From Microglena sp. YARC (lineage: Eukaryota > Chlorophyta > Chlorophyceae > Chlamydomonadales > Chlamydomonadaceae), in the NCBI GenBank assembly GCA_022414725.1, contig CM039462.1, positions 81,627,390-81,691,389 of the forward strand: a stretch of 64,000 bases of DNA. The letters run 5' to 3'. Shown here piece after piece: positions 33,201-41,406 of this stretch. The notes under the pieces are model-generated. The model was not told the DNA's origin. It made no database searches and saw only the letters and a list, made by a program, of their open reading frames with translations. The number at the start of each line of letters is the position of its first letter. Position 1 is the stretch's first letter. The translations under genes were made by a program, and so were the position numbers.

Positions 33201-33776
33201 TCGATGAGTCCCAAACAAGTTGGATACCGCAGGAGAAGTGTCGCCGAATTCCGTCACTTTGTGCGGGAGCTTAGCTCCGTTGGCAACTATGTGATGTGCA
33301 TGCAAGCTGGCGATGCCTCGGGCATGCTAGCGGCTTTGCTAGAGAGGAGGAACGCCATTGGCTTGGACTGTATCACTCAGAAGCTTGGGGCTGCTGCATG
33401 GCGTTTGAACATGTTTGCAAAAACGGAGCAGGCTATTCTATCACGTCTCGAAGCCTGTACTGATGCAGATGATGAAACAAGGGTGAGGACGGCGGTACTG
33501 GTTCAGGAAGACATTGACGCAGAGTTTCGCGACAACCCTGCTGAGCCCAGTGAGGAAATGATGCAAAAGCTAGAGACGTGTCTCCAGACATATCGCGAGA
33601 AGAAAGCCGCAGATTGGCCTGAGGACGAGTTCGAGGCCTGCAAGGAGAAGGTTCTGGAAAGCTGCATCAGTGCAGGAACAGTAAAAGGGCTGATGAGGAC
33701 CAAGAAGTTAGATTTAGCCCTCGTTGGGTTGCGTGCCAACTTGTTCCCAGAGCAAGACGAGTCAGTTAGCACATGA
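24290..33776 (+). CDS. Six-exon transposon protein, ParB-like and methyltransferase-like segments
   Basis: Exons: 24290-25086, 26683-27264, 27396-27474, 29693-31102, 31449-32537, 32748-33776. Lengths total 4,986 nt and every junction keeps frame; donors are GTAAGT, GTACAT, GTAAGT, GTAGGT, GTGCGT and acceptors end in CAG. About 1,661 residues. Exon 1 begins with a Pro/Gln-rich disordered tail. Exon 4 has a basic linker, then a ParB-like segment (VRIRVLDPVRVDQLLANF, IIGGYHSSQAF, NARLLSLLDN) and an acidic stretch. Exons 5-6 contain a segment like an adenine methyltransferase core (KLIDLVIIDPC in the motif IV position, then CHVVVYTN). Both domain calls are by pattern and tentative. The start of exon 4 is the acceptor that fits phase; the stronger-looking acceptor at 29715 does not. 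Confidence 0.8.
25170..26625. repeat. Intron satellite 1: 79-bp units with palindrome
   Basis: About 19 head-to-tail 79-bp units, each with GCTCCCGATTATGATCGGGA + GGAC followed by TGTGTGTATTCCGAGTACAT, fill intron 1 of the plus-strand gene. Blocks of six units (474 bp) recur: 25160 on is repeated at 25634. Some late units have CGACTACGATCGGG, keeping the stem paired with compensating arms. Confidence 0.95.
27620..29665. repeat. Intron satellite 2: 79-bp units with palindrome
   Basis: About 25 units of about 79 bp fill intron 3, with GCTCCCGATTATAGTCGGGA + GGAC or GCTCCCGAGTATAATCGGCA + GGAC, joined by GGATGTTCAATGCTCAAAC. Only the palindrome is shared with intron satellite 1; the linker sequence is unrelated, so the arrays amplified independently. 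Confidence 0.95.
31103..31448 (+). repeat. Plus-gene intron 4 with palindrome repeats
   Basis: This intron contains about four degenerate 79-bp units (GCTGCCGAGTATGATCGGGA). Intron 5 (32538-32747) has two (CTCCCGATCATAATCGGGAG at 32584). Intron 2 (27265-27395) has none. Confidence 0.88.
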
Positions 33777-34318
33777 TCTGTCAGCACTAAGTGCAGAAGT
33801 TAGCACCAATGGACTTGTTGGCAGCAGTTCAACATTAGCATTGTGCACAAGTTTCACGAGTGTACTTGTTTGCACCATCCAACACACATTTTGAGTGATT
33901 TCAGGATTCTAGGATGGCAGGTTGCAGATTTCAGGATTTAAATTTGTGTTATGTACATAATGAGCTTATGAGGTATGAAATTATGAATAATAAGTCCTGA
34001 GTTAGGAGTTATTAGTTCTGACTTGTATAAGGTACATATAAGTTCTGAGTTGTGAGTTATAAATTATGAGGTACACATAAGTACAGATTTCGGAGTCGTA
34101 AGTACTAAGTTGTAATTTTGAACTGTTGAGTTGTGAGTTGTGAGATAAATAATTATGAGCAATGCGTTCAAGACTTTGTAAACAGCTTTCACCTTCCTCT
34201 TGACTGTCCTCTACAATTGATTTTGTATTCCAATACTTTCTCTCTCTCCAAACGAGCAAATCAATGTTACAATTGAAATTGAAGGGAATAGTCTCTTTCT
34301 CAGGAATACAACAAAACA
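33777..34318 (+). other. Transposon right-end noncoding region
   Basis: This AT-rich stretch has many loose copies of GAGTTGTGAGTTAT and TAAGTTCTGAGTT. No gene is seen; it is the 3' flank of the plus-strand gene. Confidence 0.6.
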
Positions 34319-34417
34319 ATCTTACAAAATAAATTGTAAGATATTTTCGTAAAAGCCACCAAAAAAGCAAAATCAATTAATTTGCGAAAACGATCTTACA
34401 ATATTTATCGTAAGATT
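34319..34417. repeat. Right subterminal palindromes
   Basis: ATCTTACAAAATAAATTGTA + AGAT at 34319 and ATCTTACAATATTTATCGTA + AGAT at 34391, the same family as the left-end palindromes at 19783-20072. Confidence 0.8.
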
Positions 34418-34429
34418 TCAGTAAAATAA

Positions 34430-34459
34430 AAAATCCGTTCGGAAGCAGGAACGCCCATT
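34430..34459 (-). repeat. Right terminal inverted repeat of the transposon
   Basis: AAATCCGTTCGGAAGCAGGA then ACGCCCATT, the complement of the left end, followed by the target duplication AGTC. Confidence 0.95.
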
Positions 34460-34708
34460 AGTCTCCCCACCAGTGGATCGACGACTCTGGTCTGGCCGAA
34501 GCGCAACATGCCCCTCGATGGGAGCAGCACGCGCCGTCTCTGCGTCCTCTACGAGTCAGACTGCGAGATCCTGAAATGCTACAAGGAGGACGCTCGATCC
34601 ACCTACACATCCGACCACGCGTCGCATGCGCCTGCTCTGTGCATGGATGCCATCCAGAAGTATCTTGCTAACGCAAACCCTAGCCTCTTGAACGACTCGC
34701 TAGCTTGA
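34460..34708 (+). pseudogene. 3' part of the coiled-coil gene split by the transposon
   Basis: The frame continues in phase from 19750 through TTLVWPKRN and CVLYESDCEILKCYKED. Its last eight codons (SLLNDSLA) are supplied by the truncated MITE that follows, so the original 3' end has been replaced. This half has ordinary codon use and no stops. Confidence 0.6.
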
Positions 34709-34793
34709 GACATCAGCACCAAGGAATCACAAATCCGCTCCATACCATGTTTCGCAACCAGTCAAAATCGGCCGGGAGGCAGGAACGCCCATT
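34683..34793 (-). mobile_element. Truncated MITE (copy 5)
   Basis: The right two thirds of the MITE, from AGCCTCTTGAACGACTCGCT to CGCCCATT. The left 55 bp and one TIR are missing. Confidence 0.9.
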
Positions 34794-34799
34794 ATAAGC

Positions 34800-35835
34800 C
34801 AACGAAATGAAAGTTGGTTCCAACCAACGCAGCACTCCACCTGTGCAGGGTGGCAGCATGTGCACAACAATAGCAAGTGTTTCAGCATCATGGCTCATGG
34901 CTGGCGCGAATCATGTCTGCAATACAATATGCCTGTCATCCCCCCCATCTGGCCCATCATGGTTGGCAAAGGGAGAAATCAAGCCAATCGACTCCTACAT
35001 TAATCCGCGGTATGTGTGAGAATGAATGGACGAACGTGGGGGCTGCGCAAGCCGCCTTGGTGTGTGAGAGAATGAATGGACGAACGTGGGGTATGCGAAA
35101 CTTAAGCCGCCTTGGTGTGTGTGAGGATGAATGTACAAGACGGGGGTCTGCGAAAGCCGCCGTGGTGTGTGGACAACACCACTGACCCCTTTAATCAATC
35201 CCATCTGTTCACGTTGCGAGTCAGCAGCTGAATTCCACTGCCCCACTCCGTGGGGGCCCGATCCCCCTTCACAATCCCAATATAGTTGTCGAGCAGAAGC
35301 CTGCTTGAGACCTACCTTTGTTTTCAAACACGGTCATTGGTACTCTTCCTCATCCGGTAGGAACATAGTTGAGTGCCCTTTATTTACTACTTCCCTAAGA
35401 TAAGATTAAGATGGGTCTTTTTGAATTTGTATACGGAACCTCCAAGCCGCCGCTGGGTTGTTGCTTGGTTGATGGTGCCACATGGGATCAGAGAGTGAGT
35501 CAGCAGCTCAATTCCACTGTCCCGCTCCGCGGGACCCGCGATTCCCCCTTCAGAATTCCCCATAGTGTGTTAAGAAGAAGCCTGCTCGAGACCATGCTCG
35601 GATTCTTTGGAGGACCGGACCATAGTGAATGAGGTTGCGAAAACCGCGACAAAATGCGCGGCTTCAATCAATCGAAGACAAGTGGTCCGAGTGAGACTCG
35701 AAAAACGAGTGTAAACAACGCAAAGTCTGTAAAAAATTACAGCCAATTTTTTTTGGTGTAATATTGAGGATTTCGTGTATGCAGCATGCGTGAGTGAGTG
35801 AGTGAGTGCCAACACTGAGATCTCCTAAAAACTAA
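34800..35835. other. Gene-poor stretch with diverged dispersed repeats
   Basis: Three diverged copies of a 55-bp unit (GAATGAATGGACGAACGTGG; AAGCCGCCTTGGTGTGTG) lie at 35015-35175. Two copies of another dispersed block follow, with CCCCACTCCGTGGG-type palindromes and GAGCAGAAGCCTGCTTGAGA (35225-35310, 35495-35595). Relatives occur at 44690, 55800 and 63860. No convincing gene. Confidence 0.65.
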
Positions 35836-35868
35836 ATGTACAGAATGTATATATCCAACCAACGATCG

Positions 35869-36108
35869 ATGAACAAGAATAAGACGAACACGCACGTATC
35901 CGCTGTATGCAATGATGGTGTCAAACGCGTTCTATATAATGGCGATGACGGCTCAGTCTTCATTAAAAGGAAGGGTAATGACGGTAGAATGATGTTCGTT
36001 CTGTTCACCAAACCAAAAAATGTAAAAAATCAGAATGGAGGTAGGGTAAAAATATGGAGGTTGGGTAAATATATGGGTAAATATATGGGTAAATATATGG
36101 ATTTTTGA
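35869..36108 (+). CDS. Small basic protein, possible PBCV basic adaptor-like
   Basis: 79 residues from MNKNKTNTHV (an ATG at 35836 would add 11). The segment GVKRVLYNGDDGSVFIKRKG resembles the short basic motif (valine-tyrosine, gly-x-x-gly, aromatic, lysine) of the chlorovirus-specific basic adaptor domain, but lacks its PRGG core. The C-terminus is a 12-bp repeat (GKYM). Tentative. Confidence 0.4.
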   Translation: MNKNKTNTHVSAVCNDGVKRVLYNGDDGSVFIKRKGNDGRMMFVLFTKPKNVKNQNGGRVKIWRLGKYMGKYMGKYMDF

Positions 36109-36130
36109 GAATGGTATCGCTGTCCCTCCT

Positions 36131-36793
36131 GTAAATCGCAACTTCTTCTACCGGTGCCTTATTGCAGTCAGTACCAACAAATGTAAGGGGTCGACTCTTG
36201 GCGAAGACTTCGAGAGTAGTCGGCTTCTGTTCGACTTTTTAAGAGAGCCGGGGCAATCCAAAGTTGACATTCGGGGGGACGTGAAGAACCAGATCATTGC
36301 AGACCTGTCTATTCTCATGGCCACAATGGCCTCTAACCATCTTTGGACCAACCTTGAGCGACGCATAACGACTTACTTGAAGTGGAAGTACCCACAGATT
36401 GCAAAGCGCCTGCGGTCGGACATCGTGGCTGCAGTGATCAAGTGCCCTACAAAGAATCTCGACGTAATCTTCAAGATGAGCCCTCATACAACCAAGCTGC
36501 CAACCAAGCTTCCAACAGCTAGACTTCGATCGGCAAAAAGTGCAGTTGCTCTTGCGAAGAATAGGGTCGGTAGGAAGGAACCAGAAGTCTTTGGTAGAGA
36601 GCGTCCTCTAGCGTTTCGCCGAGACGCGCCGAGAAGTTCCTCGACAACCCCACCCCCACCCCCTGATACTGATATGGGGACACAGACGGTTGAACGGTTT
36701 GCCAAAGAGGCTACTCGGAATATCTTCGAGAACCTCTTCAACCTGCTGCACCCCCCAACGTTGCCCAAAAGCAACGATCTGCAGTCTGGATGA
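36131..36793 (+). pseudogene. Unknown helical protein fragment, probably 5'-truncated
   Basis: The frame is open from about 36110 (VNRNFFYRCLIAVSTNKC), well before the first start-type codon, a GTG at 36281. It carries a globular helical part (LERRITTYLKWKYPQIAK) and then a low-complexity tail with TTPPPPPDTD. The lack of an ATG suggests a lost N-terminus. The last 100 bp (ATCTTCGAGAACCTCTTCAA) are repeated at 36870-37010. No family recognised. Confidence 0.45.
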
Positions 36794-37030
36794 TTATAAG
36801 GTGTCCCACTTTATTTGAGAACAACTGTACTACCAACGACAACCACGTTTTTATCCTTGCCACTGGACTTGCTTTCCGTCGTTTGGGGTTGAACTGTTTA
36901 CCACAGAGGCGACTCGGAATATCCTCGAGAACCTCTTCAACATGCTGCCCCCCCAACGTTGCCAAAAAGCAACGATATGCAGTCTGGATGATTATAAGGT
37001 GTGTCCCACTTTATTTGAGAACAACTGTAC
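36690..37030. repeat. Tandem duplication ending in a Tc1/mariner-like end
   Basis: A block containing AGAACCTCTTCAAC(C/A)TGCTG and GCAGTCTGGATGATTATAAG, ending in GGTGTGTCCCACTTTATTTG + AGAACAACTGTA, is present twice (36690-36830, 36890-37030). Read in reverse, the end is TACAGTTGTTCTCAAATAAA + GTGGGACAC, very like mariner TIRs. A further piece lies at 43281. Confidence 0.75.
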
Positions 37031-37177
37031 ATTTTGTTGCCAAATATGTTTTGCACCTCTTTTTTGTAATCGAGTATAAATGTTATGCCCACCAATGTTT
37101 GATGAGAGATTGTGATCCCCCCTGCCCATTCCCGCCCCAAGGCCACAGACCCCACCACACCTTCGCACCACCTCTCC

Positions 37178-37909
37178 ATGTTGCACATCGCACGAGCAAC
37201 ATGCGGTAGCCAGGCTCTTAGTCGTCGTGCCACCCTATGCCACATTCGCCCCACGACCCCGGTATGCCCCCCTCATCCCGCGCCCACCCGCACTTTCGGC
37301 AGCACCACCAACACCATCCGCTTGTACTGGGATCAGAAGGCGCAATGCAGTGCCCAACAGAATGGGAGCGTGTCGGTTACCGGTCGGGAGGGGGAGTTAC
37401 CAGATCCCCTAATCGGTCCTTATGATGGCTGGGTGGATGGAGTGTACTGCTTAGAGATGGGTGTGAGAGACTATGAGCTGGATCAATTTGGAGTGGTGAA
37501 CAATGCCGTGTATGCCAACTACTTCCAACATGCTATACACGATGGGTTGGAGCGACTGGGTATTGACTGCGATGCCTATGCACGAGCAAACCTAGGGCTG
37601 GCAATAACTGACATGAGGCTGTCATACAAGGCTCCGCTTAGATCTAAGGACAGGTTCAGAGTGTTATCCGGGGTGAGTCGAGTCACTGGCGCTCGTGCTG
37701 TCATGGACGAGGTCATTCTAAAGTCTGTGACGAATGGCGACGGTGAGGAAAAGGACATGGTGATCGCAAAATGCCAGGTCACTATGGTTGTACTGGATGG
37801 AGATTACAAGGCGACTAGGCTCCCTGCTGCGATCAAGGATGTATTTACAACGCTAATGCAAGAGGCAAGTGCCAGCTCAGGAGGTCACTCTGAACACTAT
37901 ATGTCCTGA
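37178..37909 (+). CDS. Hotdog-fold acyl-CoA/ACP thioesterase
   Basis: 243 residues. The C-terminal 140 residues show the 4HBT pattern YELDQFGVVNNAVYANYFQH, with the catalytic-type Asp and the VNNAVY helix, then LAITDMRLSYKAPLR. The family hydrolyses acyl thioesters. The first 45 residues are Arg/Ser/Ala-rich without acidic residues (MLHIARATCGSQALSRR), like a mitochondrial or plastid targeting peptide, so the gene may be acquired from a host with the organelle signal kept. An in-frame start at 37112 is not favoured. Confidence 0.85.
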   Translation: MLHIARATCGSQALSRRATLCHIRPTTPVCPPHPAPTRTFGSTTNTIRLYWDQKAQCSAQQNGSVSVTGREGELPDPLIGPYDGWVDGVYCLEMGVRDYELDQFGVVNNAVYANYFQHAIHDGLERLGIDCDAYARANLGLAITDMRLSYKAPLRSKDRFRVLSGVSRVTGARAVMDEVILKSVTNGDGEEKDMVIAKCQVTMVVLDGDYKATRLPAAIKDVFTTLMQEASASSGGHSEHYMS

Positions 37910-38264
37910 GTGGTACGATAAACCCTATGCACTTGCCTGGCGGTAGCGGTAGCTGTATCTGCAAGCGGTACAGAATGGGATTACGGCGGATTTTTTGTAC
38001 TGAATTTAGAGCTTCATGAACGACTTGTACAGGCGGTTTCAGGATGGCTTTCGAAGCCCAACACTCATCCTCGATCGCTTCAGCACGAAGATAGTTTTCC
38101 ACACAAGCGATGATCGCACTACGCAACGAATTCACGATGCACAAGTCGACGCCAGAAACTGAGGGAGAATACACAGGAGCCATAAAGTCTCCGAAACCAG
38201 TCAAAACCCCTCCGCCGATGGAGGCAAGAACAAATGTACTGGTGCAAATTGTCTTTCTTACATT
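37910..38264. other. No gene seen
   Basis: The first part is unremarkable. 38000-38110 (CAGGCGGTTTCAGGATGGCT, CAACACTCATCCTCGATCGC) is repeated near 60600-60660, so it is part of a dispersed block. Confidence 0.5.
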
Positions 38265-38430
38265 AATGGGCGTTCCTGCCTCCCGGCCGATTTTGACTGG
38301 TTGCGAAACATGGTATGGAGCCGATTTGTGATTCCTTTGTGCTGATGTCTCAAGCTAGAGAGTCGTTCAGGAGGCTCTAAATCCTGATTAGAAATTTTAA
38401 AAAATCGGCCGGGAGGCAGGAACGCCCATT
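38265..38430 (+). mobile_element. MITE copy 6 (166-bp family)
   Basis: Full copy with a perfect 4-bp duplication, CATT (38261-38264 and 38431-38434). Confidence 0.95.
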
Positions 38431-38762
38431 CATTAAGGAATTCAAGTTTCATCAAGGTTCGTAACCGATCTTGTCAATACACATATTGTCTTCAGTAGAT
38501 TGATGGATACAAACATTCAAGGACTGTAAAGACACAGAAGTTACATCTTCAAAGTAGCATGAAAAGTCAAAGTACTTTCTCACATCGTGCGCATCAAGAA
38601 TCATTTTCAAAGCGTTCCTGACTCATTATCAAATATTTCTGCTACATCTGGAATTATCGGGCACACGCAGCGATATTTTTGCTTGAGCAAACTGAACACA
38701 TTTCTGAAAAGTTTGAGGAGAGTGGATAAATACTTGCTCTACGGTCTTGCCTAACACAAGAC

Positions 38763-38975
38763 CTAGCTGCTGTCAATATTCACAATGGCCCTGTACTCAA
38801 GTCCAGCCACCTCTGGATCCATCAGCAGCTTGCAGACATCTGCGTGACCTGCAATGGCCGCCACACACAATGCCCTGCTATCGCTAGAGTTCGCCTGGGC
38901 CCCGATGTCTGGAGTTGTAGACAATTTTGCAATTTCTTGCATCAACCGCTCCTGCTCTTGTGACAGGAATTGCAC
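38763..38975 (-). CDS. Short ankyrin-repeat protein or fragment
   Basis: 70 residues. One ankyrin-type repeat (SRALCVAAIAGHADVCKLLM) follows a Gln/Glu-rich helix. It is far shorter than normal ankyrin proteins and is probably the remnant of a larger gene; 38435-38760 upstream holds nothing recognisable. Confidence 0.45.
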   Translation of the reverse strand: MQFLSQEQERLMQEIAKLSTTPDIGAQANSSDSRALCVAAIAGHADVCKLLMDPEVAGLEYRAIVNIDSS

Positions 38976-39425
38976 ATGACCATTGAGGCCTTCATTATGT
39001 CAAGCAGGAGGAGTCGTGTGATCTTCTCAATCCGTCTTGCGACCCCCCCCCCCTACCCCATTCTTCTCACACGCTTTCCACACAGCCACATGTAGAGACC
39101 GGCTACATACATACGTATTGTCTGCTTCATGCATGTGAACTGTAGGCTCCCCTCCGGTCGCCCACCCGCTCGGTTCCTCGCGGACTTCCCGTGGGGGCTC
39201 CCCTCCGGTCGCCCCAGGTTGCTCCGCTGGGGAAGATGTGAAAGGGGCTCCGCCGCTTGTTGAATACAAGACCTCTCCGCTAAGGTTAATGTTGTGGGTG
39301 AGGATGGACGAGTAGGATGCGCAAGCCACCGCGTTCCCTTGGCGGTGCGCGATATTAATGCGCCCGTCATTGTAGTTATCATCGAAAGCGCGTTCCTTAG
39401 TGTATTTCTCCTCGAAGTGCTTGTG

Positions 39426-39437
39426 AAAAAAAATTGA
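39426..39437 (+). promoter_or_regulatory. AAAATTGA-type promoter box
   Basis: AAAAAAAATTGA, 73 bp before the ATG of the J-like paralogue B. The spacing is nearly the same as at 41324. Confidence 0.6.
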
Positions 39438-39509
39438 AATGTTTCGCTCGATCTGTAATATCATATTATACTTCCACTTTGCCTCTATTTATCATTTCTC
39501 AACTCAATC

Positions 39510-40226
39510 ATGTCAGAACAACCGTGCATCATCGACCTATCAATGGACGACGAAGACATTGTTCGAGACTTCTTGACACCAATCTTAAACCGCATTCTGA
39601 ACGCACATGAGCCGTGCATTGTATCCTTGGTATCGTCTGATGATGAGTCCGACGACGCGACCCAGCCCGAGCCTATGTCAGAGTCTGACTACGAGCCTGA
39701 GCCCGAGCCCATGTCCGACGACGAGCCCGAGCCCGAGCCCATGTCCGACGACGAGCCTGAGCCCGAGCCCATGTCCGACGACGAGCCCGAGCCCGAGCCC
39801 ATGTCCGACGACGAGCCCGAGCCCGAGCCCATGTCCGACGACGAGCCCGAGCCTGCCTATCAGCCGGCCCACGCGTTTGAAGACGTAGCCGGCATGATGG
39901 CGAGGACCGGGATATTAGAAACGTTCCTCGCAGGCGGGCCTACCCAGGCGACCATGTCCACCAGCTGGTGGACGTACTGGTTGTCTAACAAAGCCGTTGA
40001 CACCTGGGTAAAAGGCGTTTGGACGAGGCCTGAACAGAAGATGATGATCCTGAGTCTGCATCCCGACAAGGCCAACTCCTTGCGCGATGCGCGCATGACC
40101 GAGGATGATCACAGGTGGATGGACAAACTGTCCCAAAATCTGAATGGAGCACTCAACGAGGTGCACCACGTGATTCCCAGTGAAATGTACGAAATCATCT
40201 ACTTGCTCAATAATGAGCTTCCCTAG
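39510..40226 (+). CDS. Acidic J-like protein, copy B
   Basis: 238 residues, paralogue of 12429-13082. The N-terminus has candidate SUMO-interaction motifs [11 protein letters not shown] and [14 protein letters not shown]; the middle is six near-identical EPEPMSDD(D/E) blocks. The C-terminal half, nearly identical to copy A, has [15 protein letters not shown] and the J-like LSLHPDK with a following helix. Acidic linkers differ completely between copies, whereas flanking domains are conserved, so the linker probably acts only as a charged spacer. Expression from the AAAATTGA box upstream is likely. Confidence 0.78.
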   Translation: MSEQPCIIDLSMDDEDIVRDFLTPILNRILNAHEPCIVSLVSSDDESDDATQPEPMSESDYEPEPEPMSDDEPEPEPMSDDEPEPEPMSDDEPEPEPMSDDEPEPEPMSDDEPEPAYQPAHAFEDVAGMMARTGILETFLAGGPTQATMSTSWWTYWLSNKAVDTWVKGVWTRPEQKMMILSLHPDKANSLRDARMTEDDHRWMDKLSQNLNGALNEVHHVIPSEMYEIIYLLNNELP

Positions 40227-40795
40227 GGGAAGCGCCGTTTAGGGTTTAGGGTTTCCTGCGTATAATTATATTTTTTCGAAATGCGACAGTTTTCCGCCGT
40301 TTGCGTGTACATGGAGCCGCCGCCTTGGCATGTGTGGACACCGAGGAGGATGCGAAAGCCGCCATGTATGGATTTTGCGTTGTTTACACTCGTTTTTATA
40401 ACGGGGGGCTGCAAAATCCACTGCGGCTTTAGAAGCCCCCCGTCAGTCCATTCATTCATCTTCACACACGCACGGCGGCTTTCGAAATAAGGCATAAATG
40501 AAGATTGATACTGAGCGCGCAGAAGCACTTGAGAAGCAACTGAGGTGAGGGGAAGGGCAGTGCGGGACGGGGTTCCGGGGGCAGAGGGGCAGGTGCTCCG
40601 ACTCGAAAGTAGTTGCCGCTTACTGATTTCATTGGGTTGTGACATGAATCATGGCATCGAGTTCTTCATGCCGGCGCCCTTGAACACAGATTTGGATATT
40701 TAAATAAAAACTCGTATTGTTGTAGACACCACTCGAAATTTGGATATTTAAATAAAAACTCGTATTGTTGTAGACACCACTCGGTCCCCCTCCGG

Positions 40796-40877
40796 TGGTC
40801 GCGACAACATTAGGTTACACCGCAAGGTGTGCCGTACACGAAGCGGTTTCATTTAAGTATTCCGTTGACTGTACCCC
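40796..40877 (-). repeat. Dispersed repeat end (TACAGTCAACGGAATACT family)
   Basis: Reverse-oriented copy of the end block with GTGTACGGCACACCTTGCGG and TAACCTAATGTTGTCGC, nearly identical to 56512-56585. Confidence 0.85.
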
Positions 40878-40885
40878 CCAAGTAT

Positions 40886-41050
40886 TACCATACCATACCA
40901 TACCATACCATACCATACCATACCATACCATACCATACCATACCATACCATACCATACCATACCATACCATACCATACCATACCATACCATACCATACCA
41001 TACCATACCATACCATACCATACCATACCATACCATACCATACCATACCA
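40886..41050. repeat. (TACCA)n microsatellite
   Basis: About 33 perfect copies of the pentamer TACCA. Every frame is open on both strands because the unit lacks stops in this phase; no gene. Confidence 0.97.
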
Positions 41051-41323
41051 GTATCCGACGATCTGCCTGAACGACGACCCTCATAATCATTCGATGTTGT
41101 TGGTATCGTCCGCACTGCGTGTAGACCGTGTGCGAGCAGGGCGTATATTGCCTCGTCCCTGTGTTGTGTTTGCGAATCTATCCATTCTTCGAGTACCATT
41201 TGAAACCCAATAGGTAAAGATACGGTCAATGTCTTTGTATTTATCGTATTTTTCATCTTGTTTGTCTTCTGTATGTCTTCTGTATGTCTTCTCCTCTTCT
41301 TCTTTTATATTATTTTCCATGCT

Positions 41324-41335
41324 AAAAAAAAATTG
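41324..41335 (+). promoter_or_regulatory. AAAATTGA-type promoter box
   Basis: AAAAAAAAATTGA-like box 72 bp before the ATG at 41407, followed by a pyrimidine stretch and CAA repeats in the leader. Confidence 0.6.
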
Positions 41336-41406
41336 ACGCCTTTTTCCTTCCTTTGAAACAACAACAATAACAACAACAACAACAACAACAACAACAACTT
41401 GATATC

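Larger units (their letters stand above)
19751..34459. mobile_element. 14.7-kb autonomous DNA transposon with intron-containing genes
   Basis: The element has terminal inverted repeats of about 29 bp (AATGGGCGTTCCTGCTTCC...CGGATTT) differing at one position, and a perfect 4-bp target duplication AGTC (19747-19750, 34460-34463). Inside are a DUF7869-like transposase gene on the minus strand and a large ParB-like gene on the plus strand, sharing a 330-bp divergent promoter region. Six or so ATCTTAC...GTAAGAT palindromes crowd both ends. Two introns contain long satellites. The TIR resembles the MITE TIRs in this window, so it may mobilise them. I know of no described superfamily combining this transposase, a 4-bp duplication and this cargo; that is from memory, not a search. 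Confidence 0.93.

Noticed and set aside
40238..40254. TTTAGGGTTTAGGGTTT, like a plant-type telomere
   Set aside because: Only two and a half units, within unique sequence; chance is sufficient.
40886..41050. Long open frames in several phases (HTIPYHTI and MVWYGMVW repeats)
   Set aside because: They are read-outs of the (TACCA)n microsatellite and exist in many frames on both strands.
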